Assembly (NCBI RefSeq): GCF_000426865.1
Contig: NZ_AUGE01000005.1
Span: 248,001 to 312,000 of the forward strand
DNA from: Citrifermentans bremense R1
GTDB taxonomy: Bacteria > Desulfobacterota > Desulfuromonadia > Geobacterales > Geobacteraceae
DNA length: 64,000 nucleotides
Direction of reading: 5' to 3'
Positions 25,261 through 34,303 of this stretch are shown here, piece by piece. The number at the start of each line of letters is the position of its first letter. Position 1 is the first letter of the stretch. The position numbers were made by a program, and so were the translations under genes. Under the pieces are notes generated by a model. The model was not told the origin of the DNA and did not search any database. It worked only from the letters and a program-made list of their open reading frames with translations.

Positions 25261-26583
25261 TCAGGGGCTAACCCCTGTTTTTCCAGCCCCTGTTTTCGCG
25301 ATTCTCACCTTGGTGATGCCGGTGCGGGTGACTTCCTCGCAGATCAGGGTGTACTCTCCCAACTGGATCTGCTCGCCCTGCTCCGGGAATCCGCCGATGC
25401 GGTTCAGTATCAGCCCGGCCAGGGTGTCGAAGGGAAGATCCTCGCCAAGATCCATCTCCAGCAGGTCCTCCAGATCGGAAACGGAGATGAAGGCATCCAC
25501 GAGGTAGCTCCCGTCGGCCAGGATCTGCACCGTGCTCGGCTCGCCGACATCGTGCTCGTCCTCGATCTCGCCGACCAATTCCTCCAGCAGGTCCTCGGTG
25601 GTCACTATGCCGCTGATGCTGCCGTACTCATCCACGACAAAAGCCATGTGCACGCGGGTTTTCTGCATCTCCTTCAAGAGTTCGCTCACCTTCTTCCCCT
25701 CGGGGACGAAGAAGGGGGGACGGACGATGGAGCGGATGTCGAAATCCGGCTCGCGCACCATCCTCCCTAAGAGGTCCTTGCCGTGGATGAACCCGACCGT
25801 CTCTTCGATGCTCCCGACGTAAACCGGGTAGCGGGAATACATGTTGTCCAGAACCTCGTTCAGGATCTCCTCGTTGGAAAGGTTGAGATCGAAGGCGACC
25901 ACCCTGGTGCGGGGGACCATCACCTCTCTTACTGCGGTATGGGTGAAGTCGAAGAGGTTGTCGATGAAGGTGTGCTCGGTCTCGCTGAAGATGCCGCTCT
26001 CATGCCCCTCGGCGACGATATGCTGCACCTCCTCCCGCGTCATGAAGGCCTTTCCCTCCCCCTTGATCCGGAACAGCGCCAAGGCCGCCCTGGTGGAGTA
26101 GCTGAGCACCGATACCAGGACAGCCGCAACCCTCGCTAGGAAGGTGATGGTCTTGGCGACCCGAAGCGCCACCGTGTCGGCATACTGCAGGCCGATGGTC
26201 TTCGGTACCAGCTCTCCCAGGATGAGCTGGAGATACGAGATGACTGCGACCACCATGGTGAGGGAGAGCGGTTCGGCGGCGTTGCGGATCATGGCGAAGG
26301 GGGATACCTGCAGGATGGGGCGGATGTAGTCAACCGCTATCACGCCCCCCACCGCGGAGGCGGTTGATCCGACCACGGTGACCCCGATCTGCACGATGGC
26401 CAGCAGGCGGTGCGGATCCTTCTGCAGGGATTCAACCAGCGCGGCACGCTGGTCCCCCAGGGCGACCAGTTGCGCAACGCGGCTCTTTCTGATGGAGATG
26501 ATGGCGAATTCGGCGCAGGAGAAAAATCCGTTCAGCAGGATGAGGATGGCGATGACAAGCAGTTCGACGAAGATTGTGTCCAA
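25261..26583 (-). CDS. CNNM/CorC-HlyC family membrane protein with CBS pair
   Basis: A 440-residue protein: DUF21/CNNM membrane domain with four helices (1-190), two CBS domains (about 205-335, with VPRTRVVAFD and VDEYGSISGIVTTEDLLEEL) and a C-terminal CorC_HlyC domain (about 350-435). Relatives are Mg2+/Co2+ transporters or transport modulators; older hemolysin names are misleading. It starts at TTG (26581-26583) after GGAGGG. It is convergent with the manganese-controlled terC, placing two divalent-metal proteins side by side. Ion specificity cannot be read from sequence. Confidence 0.92.
   Translation of the reverse strand: MDTIFVELLVIAILILLNGFFSCAEFAIISIRKSRVAQLVALGDQRAALVESLQKDPHRLLAIVQIGVTVVGSTASAVGGVIAVDYIRPILQVSPFAMIRNAAEPLSLTMVVAVISYLQLILGELVPKTIGLQYADTVALRVAKTITFLARVAAVLVSVLSYSTRAALALFRIKGEGKAFMTREEVQHIVAEGHESGIFSETEHTFIDNLFDFTHTAVREVMVPRTRVVAFDLNLSNEEILNEVLDNMYSRYPVYVGSIEETVGFIHGKDLLGRMVREPDFDIRSIVRPPFFVPEGKKVSELLKEMQKTRVHMAFVVDEYGSISGIVTTEDLLEELVGEIEDEHDVGEPSTVQILADGSYLVDAFISVSDLEDLLEMDLGEDLPFDTLAGLILNRIGGFPEQGEQIQLGEYTLICEEVTRTGITKVRIAKTGAGKTGVSP
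25262..25283 (+). terminator. Intrinsic terminator of the htpX-terC transcript
   Basis: CAGGGG-CTAA-CCCCTG (25262-25277) is followed by TTTTT. It lies inside the last codons of the convergent CorC-like gene, whose TGA is at 25261-25263, so the coding sequence and terminator share bases. Confidence 0.8.
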
Positions 26584-26767
26584 TTACCCTCCACTTTGAT
26601 TGTCGGGGCGTCCGCCAGTGCGCTCCAGGCGGCCCGGCACCGCCGGGTGCCCCCAAGTTTCAACAGGTGCTCATTTTTCACTACTAAGCCGGCTTTTGTC
26701 AACCTTTTGTGGCGCTTAGCCTACTTTACCCATCCGTCACCGGGCGCGGCGCCGCCTTTGGAGTGGG

Positions 26768-27268
26768 CTACTTGCCGATCTTAAAGGAAAGCAGGAAGCG
26801 TTCCTCTTTGCACAGAAACGGTATCACCAGCGCGTCGGAATTGGAGATGCTCTCCAGCGCGTAATCGCTGCCGTAGATTACGGTCGGGATGGAGAGGTTG
26901 ATGTCGGCCCCTTTTGGGGAGAAGATGTGCTTCACATCGCCGCCTACCATGTTGGCGATCTCCCCCATGGCGTCGTTGACGTCCTCGTCGACGTCGGTGA
27001 CGTCCATTCCCAGCATGTTGGAAGTGACCAAAAAGGCGAGTTTCTTCGGGCAGTGAATGGCGATGATGCCGGAGTGGCTTCCGGCGAGGCCGACCATGCT
27101 GGTGACCGTTTCATGAAAGGTCTGCACCGGCTTCTCAAGAGGGGGCTCGTCGACCACATCGAGCATCACCATGGTGGAAAACACCCCCTTGGTGATCTCA
27201 GCTATGCTCTTGCGCACCTCATCTTCCGTCGTGTTGGCCTCGTTCAGGATTGCCGGATCAAGCCCCAT
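26768..27268 (-). CDS. cheX: CheX-like chemotaxis phosphatase
   Basis: A 166-residue single-domain CheC/CheX-family protein, which dephosphorylates CheY-P. The diagnostic acidic-Asn pair lies in EDVNDAMGEIANMVGGDVK (E..N pattern near residues 92-103). The ATG at 27268 has AGGAGGAGGGG upstream. No CheY or other chemotaxis gene is adjacent, although two chemoreceptors occur at 40516-44204. It could also be one of the CheX variants attached to other receiver-domain pathways in Geobacter. Confidence 0.88.
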   Translation of the reverse strand: MGLDPAILNEANTTEDEVRKSIAEITKGVFSTMVMLDVVDEPPLEKPVQTFHETVTSMVGLAGSHSGIIAIHCPKKLAFLVTSNMLGMDVTDVDEDVNDAMGEIANMVGGDVKHIFSPKGADINLSIPTVIYGSDYALESISNSDALVIPFLCKEERFLLSFKIGK

Positions 27269-27320
27269 GGTGCCCCCCTCCTCCTAATGAATTCTTACAA
27301 CAGTCTACCGTACCCTCTAA

Positions 27321-27357
27321 TAAAAAAAAAGACGACCCCGCAAAAAGTGCGGCGTCA
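27321..27357 (-). terminator. Terminator of the methionine adenosyltransferase gene
   Basis: Read on the minus strand, GACGCCGCA and TGCGG(GGT)CGTC form a bulged stem around CTTTT, followed by nine T. The stem begins at the TGA stop of the gene, so the stop codon abuts the terminator. Confidence 0.8.
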
Positions 27358-28560
27358 ACTGACCGGGTAGGCCCCCTTGGCAAGCATGAGGCAGAAAGCA
27401 TTGATCTCCGCGAATTCGCGCTCGAACACTTCCTCGACCTCCCTCTCGACCTCCACCGCCCGCCGGCCCGGCTCCATGACTAGCTGCGCGTTGGCCATGT
27501 GCGGCCGGTCCACCCGGTCGCCGATCCGGCTCAAGAGCATGACGTGCGCCCCCTGCACCCCGGCGACGGAGTTGCAGATCTCGCGCGCCATCCGGTGCGC
27601 CAGTAAGTTGTAGATCTTCCCCACGTGGCTCATGGGGTTCTTCCCGGCTGCGGCCTCGGTGCCGATGGGCCTCGCTATGGGAATCACCCCGTTCACCCGG
27701 TTCCCTCTCCCCACCTGCCCCGAATCGGCGTCTTCCGCCGATGTCCCCAGCAAAGAGAGGTAAACCCCGCCCAGTCCGCGCCCCGGCTCGTCGAGGGTGT
27801 TGTAGTGCAGGTCGATGCGGCTGAAATCCCGCAGCCCCGCCTGCAGAAAGCGCCTCATCTCCTGCTCCACCTTTTCCTTACGGTAGAAATACTCCCGCTC
27901 CGATTCGATGCTACCTGCCAGAAGCGGCATGGCGACGGTCAGGTCCAGTTCGTCGCGCCGGCGCAGCCCCATGACCTTCACGTCTTCACCCGTCTCGGGG
28001 AAGAGCTTCTTGAAGCGCTCCGAGTTCAGCTCGTTCTCCAGGGAGAGAACCGTCTTTTCCGTGGGGCTCAACGGGTAGTAGCCCACCGCCGCCGAGGTGT
28101 CGTTCGCGCCCCTTACCTCGCCGGCGCGGGCAAAGATGTCGGTCAGCTCCTGCGACCCGGGGGCGAGCTTGAAGCGGTACTCAAGGTGCCGCTCCGGATC
28201 GACATTGCGCAGGTTCTTCCCGATCCACTCCTTGGCGGCGGCCAGAGCGATTTCCTGTACCGGGATCTCCTTCCCCTCAAAGCTGAAGGTGGCGCGGTCG
28301 CCGATGGTCAGCTCCATCGGCTCGACGACCTCGCCGCCGCCGAACCGCTTCTCGACGCGCCCCGCCGCCAAGAGCCCCTTGTCGATGTTGTGGTGCAGGA
28401 CGGTGCCGAAAGTCTGCAGATAGGCGCGGGAAAGGGCGACCGAGATGGCATCCATGACGCAGTCGCAGATCTGGTCCGGATGTCCGGCCCCCTTGCGCTC
28501 GACCATCTCGACGGCCTGCTCCGTTACCAAAGCTCCCTTGTACTGTTCGACGAGGAACAT
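27355..28560 (-). CDS. mat: Methionine adenosyltransferase, archaeal type
   Basis: Makes S-adenosylmethionine from methionine and ATP. The 401-residue chain belongs to the archaeal-type family (AdoMet_Synthase), not the bacterial MetK family: ERKGAGHPDQICD near residue 22, HHNIDKGLL, GRGNRVNGVIPIARP and EAAAGKNPMSHVGKIYN are archaeal-type motifs. It is full length. A good promoter lies about 75 bases upstream and a terminator directly at the stop, so it is probably monocistronic. No SAM riboswitch is evident in its leader. Whether the genome also has MetK cannot be seen here. Confidence 0.93.
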   Translation of the reverse strand: MFLVEQYKGALVTEQAVEMVERKGAGHPDQICDCVMDAISVALSRAYLQTFGTVLHHNIDKGLLAAGRVEKRFGGGEVVEPMELTIGDRATFSFEGKEIPVQEIALAAAKEWIGKNLRNVDPERHLEYRFKLAPGSQELTDIFARAGEVRGANDTSAAVGYYPLSPTEKTVLSLENELNSERFKKLFPETGEDVKVMGLRRRDELDLTVAMPLLAGSIESEREYFYRKEKVEQEMRRFLQAGLRDFSRIDLHYNTLDEPGRGLGGVYLSLLGTSAEDADSGQVGRGNRVNGVIPIARPIGTEAAAGKNPMSHVGKIYNLLAHRMAREICNSVAGVQGAHVMLLSRIGDRVDRPHMANAQLVMEPGRRAVEVEREVEEVFEREFAEINAFCLMLAKGAYPVS

Positions 28561-28630
28561 GGCACGCCCCCGGTTGAGGTTGAAGTCTAATTAAGAGAAG
28601 GAAGGTTCCTTACACAAAAGGGCAGCAGAG

Positions 28631-28658
28631 ATTGTATCCGAAAAAGTAATGGGTGCAA
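28631..28658 (-). promoter_or_regulatory. Sigma-70-type promoter of the methionine adenosyltransferase gene
   Basis: On the minus strand TTGCAC (28653-28658) and TACAAT (28631-28636) are 16 bases apart, about 70 bases before the ATG. The match is good at both boxes. Confidence 0.65.
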
Positions 28659-28715
28659 TGTTTTAGAGAGGTTACACGATGCGGGGGAGGGGCCGGGGCA
28701 ACGCTTGGGGCGTGA

Positions 28716-29111
28716 TCAGTGATGGTGCCTGACCACGAAGCCCCCCCGCGAGATACGGGATTGCAGCCAGAGCCCAAGCCACGCCTTGATGACGCGGCGA
28801 GTGGCCGGGATCAGGAAGAAAATGCCGAGGAAGTCTGTGAAGAAGCCGGGGGTGGCGAGAAGGACGCCGCCGATGAAGACCAGGGCGCCGTCCAGCATCT
28901 GGGCGGCGGGGAGCCTCCCCTGGGAGAGTTCGTCGCGGATCTGGGTGAGGATCCTTCCCCCCTGGCTCTTCATGAGCCAGGCGCCGAACAGGCTGATGGA
29001 GAGCAGGGTCGCCACGGTGGCAACCCCGCCGATAACCGATCCCACCTTGATCAGCAGGTAGATCTCGATCACGGGGACGATGAGGAAAACCAGGAACAGT
29101 TTGAAGTACAT
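28716..29111 (-). CDS. fxsA: FxsA-family membrane protein
   Basis: A 131-residue protein with two to three helices (about 4-22, 25-45 and 75-100) and the family opening FLIVPVIEIYLLIKVGSVIGG, followed by SQGGRILTQIRDELSQGRLP. FxsA in E. coli is a cytoplasmic-membrane protein that affects F-exclusion of phage T7 when overexpressed; its native role is unclear. It starts 11 bases after the stop of the NtrC-family regulator, so the two are likely co-transcribed. Confidence 0.9.
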   Translation of the reverse strand: MYFKLFLVFLIVPVIEIYLLIKVGSVIGGVATVATLLSISLFGAWLMKSQGGRILTQIRDELSQGRLPAAQMLDGALVFIGGVLLATPGFFTDFLGIFFLIPATRRVIKAWLGLWLQSRISRGGFVVRHHH

Positions 29112-29122
29112 TGAGGTCCCTG

Positions 29123-30499
29123 CTATTTCTTCATGTCTATGCCATAGCTCTTGATCTTGCGGTGCAGGTTGCTCCGCTCAAGCTCGATGGCCTCTGCGGT
29201 CTTGGAGACGTTCCAGTCGTTCTCCTCCAGCTTCTGGATGATGAACTCCCTCTCGAACTCCTCTCGCGCCTCGCGCAGGCTGGAAAGTTCCAAGACGCTG
29301 TCCAGCTTGCCCCCCCCCGCATCCTTCCCGGCACCGTCACCGCGGAAATAATCGGGGAGGTGGTCGACGGTCATCGTCCCGCTGGGGGTCATGATTACCA
29401 GCCGCTCCACGATGTTCTTCAGCTCGCGCACGTTCCCCGGCCACTCGTAGCGCTTGAGCGCCTCCATGGCCTCGGGGACGATCCGCTTCGACTCCCTCCC
29501 CTCGCGCGAGCAGAAGGCATCCATGAAGTACCGGGCCAGAAGCGGTATGTCGTCGCGCCGCTCCCTCAACGGCGGGACCTTGAAGGGGACCACGTTCAGC
29601 CGGTAGTAAAGGTCCTCGCGGAAACCACCGTTTCTGATCTCCTCCTCGAGGAGCTTGTTGGTGGCGGCGACGATACGGACATCCACCTCCAGTGTCCTCG
29701 TGCCCCCCACCCGCTCGAACTTCTTCTCCTGCAGGATACGCAGCACCTTGGCCTGGGTCTTGAGCGACATGTCGCCGATCTCGTCCAGAAAGAGCGTGCC
29801 GCCGTCGGCCAGGTCGAATTTCCCCTTCTTCTGGGCGACAGCTCCGGTGAAAGCACCCCGCTCGTGGCCGAACAGTTCGCTCTCGATCAGCTCCTCGGGG
29901 ATTGCGGCGCAGTTGATCTCGATGAAGGGCTTGTCGCGGCGCTGGCTGTGGAAATGGACCGAGCGGGCCACGAGTTCCTTCCCGGTGCCGTTCTCGCCGG
30001 TGATCAGCACCGAGGCGTTGGTCGGGGCGACGAGCCGGATCTGCTCGCCCAACTGCAGCATGGCGGCGGAATTCCCGATCATCTCGTGGCCCTGCTGCAC
30101 CTGATCGCGCAGGGCGGCGTTCTCCTCCTTCAGGCGGTTCATGGCCAGGGCGTTTTCCACCGTGACCACCACCTTCTCCAGCGAAAGCGGCTTCTCGATG
30201 AAGTCGTAGGCGCCTAGTTTGGTCGATTTGACCGCCGTCTCGATGGTGCCGTGGCCGCTCATCATGATGACGTTCAGGAATGGGTGCGCTTCCTTCAGGC
30301 GCTGCAGCGTCTGGATGCCGTCCATCTTGGGCATCCAGATGTCCAAAAGCACGAGCCCCGGCAGCTCCCGGGCGCAAAGCGCGAGCGCTTCCACGCCGTC
30401 GGCGGCGCAGACGGTCCGGTATCCCTCGTCTTCGAGGATGCCGGCCAGGGAGGATCGAATTCCCTCCTCGTCGTCAACTATCAGAATGGTCTCGGTCAT
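29123..30499 (-). CDS. NtrC-family sigma-54 response regulator (NtrX-like)
   Basis: A 458-residue activator of sigma-54 promoters. A receiver domain (1-120, D10, D53, K104 region EKPLS), an AAA+ domain (about 140-370) with GENGTGKE, the sigma-54 contact loop GAFTGA and LFLDEIGD, and a C-terminal Fis-type helix-turn-helix (about 410-455, NVSKTAEAIELERSNLHRKI) are present. The opening ILIVDDEEGIRSSLAGILEDE is NtrX-like. I use the ATG at 30497-30499 with AAGGA five bases before it. No sensor kinase is adjacent; it sits between an aminotransferase and fxsA. Confidence 0.93.
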   Translation of the reverse strand: MTETILIVDDEEGIRSSLAGILEDEGYRTVCAADGVEALALCARELPGLVLLDIWMPKMDGIQTLQRLKEAHPFLNVIMMSGHGTIETAVKSTKLGAYDFIEKPLSLEKVVVTVENALAMNRLKEENAALRDQVQQGHEMIGNSAAMLQLGEQIRLVAPTNASVLITGENGTGKELVARSVHFHSQRRDKPFIEINCAAIPEELIESELFGHERGAFTGAVAQKKGKFDLADGGTLFLDEIGDMSLKTQAKVLRILQEKKFERVGGTRTLEVDVRIVAATNKLLEEEIRNGGFREDLYYRLNVVPFKVPPLRERRDDIPLLARYFMDAFCSREGRESKRIVPEAMEALKRYEWPGNVRELKNIVERLVIMTPSGTMTVDHLPDYFRGDGAGKDAGGGKLDSVLELSSLREAREEFEREFIIQKLEENDWNVSKTAEAIELERSNLHRKIKSYGIDMKK

Positions 30500-30540
30500 G
30501 GTGGTCCTTGCCTCCGGGAGGATCCTCCGTAGCGCAACGC

Positions 30541-31734
30541 TCAACCGGCGAGCCCCGCTTCGCGCGCGAGTTCCGCCCAGGCGGGGAGGCTCCGCTCGAT
30601 CATCTTCTTGTCGACGCAGTAGGCGATCCGGAAGTAGCCGGGGGCGCCGAAGCCTGCGCCGGGCACCAGCAGGATGCGGTGCTTCTGGGCCAGCTTCACG
30701 AACTCGATGTCGTCGGCAAAAGGCGATTTGGGGAAGAAGTAAAAGGCGCCGTCGGGCTTCACCATGCTGAAGCCAAGCTTCGTGAGCGATTCGTAGAGAA
30801 GATCGCGCTTTTCCTGGTAGGCGCTGGCGTCCACCGAAACATGCTGCAGCCCTGCCACGAGCCTCTGCATGAGCGCGGGCGCGTTGACGAAACCAAGCAC
30901 CCGGTTGGAGAAGACCGCCCCTTCCATGAACTGGTCCACGTCGTTCATCTTCGGGTTCGCGGCCAGGTATCCGATGCGCTCGCCCGGAAGGGCCAGGTCT
31001 TTTGAGTGCGAGGTGACGATGACGGAGTTGGCGACGTAGCGGAAGATGTTGGGGACGCTCTTTCCCTCGTAGCTGATCCTCGCGTAGGGTTCGTCGGAAA
31101 TGACGCAGATCTGGCGCCCCAGTTCCTTCTCTTTGGCGGCCACCACTTCGCCCAGGGCGGCGAGGCTCTCGGCGGGATAGATGACCCCGGTCGGGTTGTT
31201 GGGGGAGCAGATGATGATGGCGCGGGTCTTCGCGGTGATGGCGGCGCCGATGGCGGCCACGTCGAGCTGGAAGGTGTCGCGGTCGGTCCAGACCTCGACC
31301 GGCACCCCGCCATGGTTGTCGATGTAGAAGCGGTATTCGACGAAGTAGGGGGTGAGGATGATCACCTCGTCACCGGGGTTGAGGATGGTCTTCAGCACCA
31401 CGTTGAGCGCGCCTCCCGCCCCGCAGGTCATCACCACCTGGCTCCCCTGCACCGGCAGATCGGAGGCGGCCGAAAGCATGCGCGCCACGGCGTTCCTCGT
31501 CTCGATGTAGCCCGCGTTGTTCATGTAACGGTGCATCCCCGGGACGGGGGACTTGGCGAGCTTCAGGAACTCGTCGCGGAAAGGCTGTGGGGGCTCCACG
31601 TCGGGGTTCCCCAGGGTGAAGTCGTAGACTTTGTCGGCCCCGAACTGCGCGCGAAGCTTCTCCCCTTCCTCGAACATCTTCCTGATCCACGATGATTTCG
31701 CAATGAAACCGGCTATCTTATCGGCGACGGGCAT
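30541..31734 (-). CDS. Class I/II pyridoxal-phosphate aminotransferase
   Basis: A 397-residue aspartate aminotransferase-fold enzyme. CSPNNPTGVIYP carries the conserved substrate-side Asn, and the PLP lysine is in SHSKDLALPGERIGY. Which amino acid it uses is not clear; aspartate, alanine and aromatic enzymes share this frame. Two adjacent ATG codons occur; the second (31732-31734, MPVADK) has AAGGAGG at a proper five-base spacing, whereas the first is too close. It is divergent from metY and is followed 41 bases later by the NtrC-family regulator. Confidence 0.9.
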   Translation of the reverse strand: MPVADKIAGFIAKSSWIRKMFEEGEKLRAQFGADKVYDFTLGNPDVEPPQPFRDEFLKLAKSPVPGMHRYMNNAGYIETRNAVARMLSAASDLPVQGSQVVMTCGAGGALNVVLKTILNPGDEVIILTPYFVEYRFYIDNHGGVPVEVWTDRDTFQLDVAAIGAAITAKTRAIIICSPNNPTGVIYPAESLAALGEVVAAKEKELGRQICVISDEPYARISYEGKSVPNIFRYVANSVIVTSHSKDLALPGERIGYLAANPKMNDVDQFMEGAVFSNRVLGFVNAPALMQRLVAGLQHVSVDASAYQEKRDLLYESLTKLGFSMVKPDGAFYFFPKSPFADDIEFVKLAQKHRILLVPGAGFGAPGYFRIAYCVDKKMIERSLPAWAELAREAGLAG

Positions 31735-31913
31735 CATCCCCTCCTTGATTTTTGATCTCTGCCTTATTAGCACATTACGGAAACAGCGGCAAGGCGTATT
31801 CCCCGCCCGTGAGCCTCGGGCTGCGGCTGCCTGAATATTTCCCTGCAAATCGCGGGGCAATCTGCTATGATGCCGCCCTGCATTTGGGCATCCGATTTTG
31901 ACAGGAGGGATAC

Positions 31914-33197
31914 ATGAAAAAGGATTGGCGCATCGAGACCCAGGCGATCCAGGAAGGCTTCGCCCCCAAGGACGGAGATCCCCGGATCCTGCCGATCTAC
32001 CAGAGCACGACCTTCAAGTTCTCCAGCGCGGAGCACGTGGCGAAACTGTTCGACCTCGAGGTGGGAGGACACTTCTACACCCGGCTCAGCAACCCGACCG
32101 CCGAGGGTTTCGAAACCAAGATAGCGGCCATGGAAGGGGGGGTCGCCGCCATGGCCACCTCCAGCGGGCAGGCCGCGACCAGCATGGCCATCATGAACAT
32201 CTGCCAGGCCGGCCAGCACGTGGTCGCCGCCAGCACCTTGTACGGCGGCACCTATTCGCTGTTCGCCAACACCTTCCCGAAGATGGGCATCGAGGTTACC
32301 TTCGTCGATCCCGAGGCAGGCGAGGCCGCCATCGAGGCAGCCTTCCGCCCCGAGACCCGCGCGATTTTCGGCGAGACCATAGGGAACCCCGGCTTGAACG
32401 TGCTCGACTTCGAGAAGTTCTCCCGGATCGCCAGGAAGATGCAGGTGCCGCTCATCATCGACAACACCTTCCCGACGCCGTACCTGTGCCGCCCCTTCGA
32501 GCACGGCGCGGACATAGTGATCCACTCGGCAACCAAGTACATCGACGGGCACGCCACCAGCGTGGGCGGGGTCATCATCGACAGCGGCAACTTCAACTGG
32601 GGCAACGGCAAGTACCCCGAGATGACGGAGCCCGACTCCAGCTACCACGGCCTCAAGTACCTGGTGACCTTCGGCAAGCTCGCCTACATCGTGAAGGCGC
32701 GGGTGCAGCTCATGCGCGACCTGGGCTCCTGCCCGGCGCCGATGAACGCCTTTTTGTTCAACCTGGGGCTGGAGACCCTGCCGCTGCGCATGCAGCGCCA
32801 CAGTGAGAACGCGCTCGCCATGGCTAAGTACCTGGAAAAGCACCCCGCGGTAAGCTGGGTCACCTACCCGGGGCTGGAGAGCCACAAAAGCTACGCCCGC
32901 AGCAAGAAGTACCTCCCCAAGGGAGCCAGCGGCGTCCTTACCTTCGGCATCAAGGGAGGGGCCGCGGCAGGAAAGAAATTCATGGAGAGCTGCGAGCTCG
33001 TGGCGCTGGTGGTGCACGTAGGGGACGCCAGGAGCTGCGTCCTGCACCCGGCAAGCACCACGCACCGCCAGCTGAACGAGGAGCAGCAGATAGCTTCCGG
33101 CGTCTCCCCCGACCTGATCAGGCTCTCGGTCGGCATCGAGCACATCGACGACCTGATCGCGGACGTGAACCAGGCGCTTTTGGCCAGCCAGAAGTAA
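31914..33197 (+). CDS. metY: O-acetylhomoserine sulfhydrylase / aminocarboxypropyltransferase
   Basis: PLP enzyme of the Cys/Met metabolism family making homocysteine (or methionine) from O-acetylhomoserine and a sulfur donor. In 427 residues it shows the family start WRIETQAIQEGF, SGQAATSMAIMNICQAGQH, and the PLP lysine in IHSATKYIDGHATSVGG near residue 205. Its length above 420 and that insert favour MetY over MetB or MetC (about 390). The ATG has AGGAGG seven bases upstream. It is separated by a strong terminator from the convergent YchJ-like gene. It feeds methionine to the same pathway as metF and mat in this window. Confidence 0.92.
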   Translation: MKKDWRIETQAIQEGFAPKDGDPRILPIYQSTTFKFSSAEHVAKLFDLEVGGHFYTRLSNPTAEGFETKIAAMEGGVAAMATSSGQAATSMAIMNICQAGQHVVAASTLYGGTYSLFANTFPKMGIEVTFVDPEAGEAAIEAAFRPETRAIFGETIGNPGLNVLDFEKFSRIARKMQVPLIIDNTFPTPYLCRPFEHGADIVIHSATKYIDGHATSVGGVIIDSGNFNWGNGKYPEMTEPDSSYHGLKYLVTFGKLAYIVKARVQLMRDLGSCPAPMNAFLFNLGLETLPLRMQRHSENALAMAKYLEKHPAVSWVTYPGLESHKSYARSKKYLPKGASGVLTFGIKGGAAAGKKFMESCELVALVVHVGDARSCVLHPASTTHRQLNEEQQIASGVSPDLIRLSVGIEHIDDLIADVNQALLASQK

Positions 33198-33237
33198 AAG
33201 CGCGGCGCTACCGGCCTTTGGCCGCGCTGCCAACGAA

Positions 33238-33276
33238 GAAGGGGCGAGTGAATCCACTCGCCCCTTCTCATTTTTA
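33238..33276. terminator. Terminator between metY and the convergent YchJ-like gene
   Basis: GAAGGGGCGAGTG (33238-33250) pairs perfectly with CACTCGCCCCTTC (33255-33267) around an AATC loop, with TCATTTTT after it on the plus strand and AA-rich sequence on the other side. It can serve both strands. Confidence 0.88.
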
Positions 33277-33290
33277 AAGCTTCCGCTACC

Positions 33291-33785
33291 CTACTTGCCG
33301 CAGCACTTCTTGTACTTCTGGCCGCTGCCGCAGGTGCAGGGGTCGTTGCGCCCGATCTTGGGCCCCCTGACTATCGGCTGCTGGGGCGCCGGGTTCACCG
33401 CCGTGCCGTCGGTAAAGAACCAGCGGGACTTCTCCTTCTTGAAGAGTGCGCGCTCGTGATGCACCCTCTCCTCCCCATTCTCCTTCCAGCGCGCGATGAA
33501 CTCGACCTCGCCGGTTTTGTCGTCCTTGCCGCCGTCCTTGGTCGAGACGATCTCAAGCCCCTGCCATTCCGAGTTCGCGGCCCAGGCGCGGGTTCCGTCA
33601 TGGTCATAACCCTCGCGGTGCTGGGCGTGGGTGGTTTCAAAGATAAAGTCGGTCTCCACGTTGACATACGCCGCGTAACGCGCGCGCATCAGTGCCTCTG
33701 CCGTCTCCGCGGGGCGCTGGCCCTTGATGATGGGCTGGCAACATTCAGCGTAGGCAAGACCAGTTCCACAGGCACATTGCTCCAT
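33291..33785 (-). CDS. YchJ-like protein with SEC-C motifs (UPF0225)
   Basis: A 164-residue protein with a zinc-type cysteine cluster at both ends: [13 protein letters not shown] near the N-terminus and the classic SEC-C motif [20 protein letters not shown] at the C-terminus. The middle is the cystatin-like YchJ domain ([22 protein letters not shown]). SEC-C motifs bind zinc and often contact SecB or ribosomes, but the function of YchJ itself is unknown. ATG at 33785 with a GGAGGAG site upstream. Confidence 0.92.
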   Translation of the reverse strand: MEQCACGTGLAYAECCQPIIKGQRPAETAEALMRARYAAYVNVETDFIFETTHAQHREGYDHDGTRAWAANSEWQGLEIVSTKDGGKDDKTGEVEFIARWKENGEERVHHERALFKKEKSRWFFTDGTAVNPAPQQPIVRGPKIGRNDPCTCGSGQKYKKCCGK

Positions 33786-33830
33786 TCCGGTACTCCTCCT
33801 CGTTTCTATTTGGTTTCTTCGTTGCTTTGT

Positions 33831-34121
33831 CTAGCAGTGATAATCGGCGGCGACCACTGAAGAGCATACGCTTCTCATGTAGGCGGCTACTGTATCGGCG
33901 TGATAGGGGTGCACCTGGTAGGCCTGGAGATCTTCCAGCGAATCGAACCTGGTATAGAGGGCGATGTCCGCGGACCTGGGTGAGCGAATCACATCCACCC
34001 CCACCTCAAGCTGGCGCAGCATTTCGACCTTGCCGTCCATACTCAAAAGGAGCTGCTTTGCCTTTTCGATCCCCTCAGGAGTCGACTCCTTCAGCGTGAA
34101 TAACACTATGTGCGCAATCAT
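33831..34121 (-). CDS. Dabb-family stress-responsive alpha/beta-barrel protein
   Basis: A 96-residue dimeric ferredoxin-like fold protein: MIAHIVLFTLKESTPEGIEK, DIALYTRFDSLEDLQAYQVH and PYHADTVAAYMRSV match the Dabb pattern, including the conserved H in VHPYH. Function of bacterial members is unclear; some bind small aromatic compounds. It is divergent from the secreted protein gene at 34304 and lies 45 bases upstream of the YchJ-like gene on the same strand. Confidence 0.88.
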   Translation of the reverse strand: MIAHIVLFTLKESTPEGIEKAKQLLLSMDGKVEMLRQLEVGVDVIRSPRSADIALYTRFDSLEDLQAYQVHPYHADTVAAYMRSVCSSVVAADYHC

Positions 34122-34303
34122 TTCTATCTCCCGTAACTTAATGGTGTTGCCTCGGATACCATGTAATACATCGGCGCCAGCCTCCCTGTCAACGGTGGCA
34201 GTCTTTGAAGCGAAAAAAAAGGTTGCACGCAGGGGGCAATGCTGCTATAAGGACCAACAAGACCGTTATGGTCCTCTTTAAAATTTTCTGCTGGGGAGAT
34301 GTG

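Noticed and set aside
28561-28715. SAM riboswitch in the leader of the methionine adenosyltransferase gene
   Set aside because: The leader is short and shows neither the SAM-I nor the SAM-II conserved elements; only a promoter is seen.
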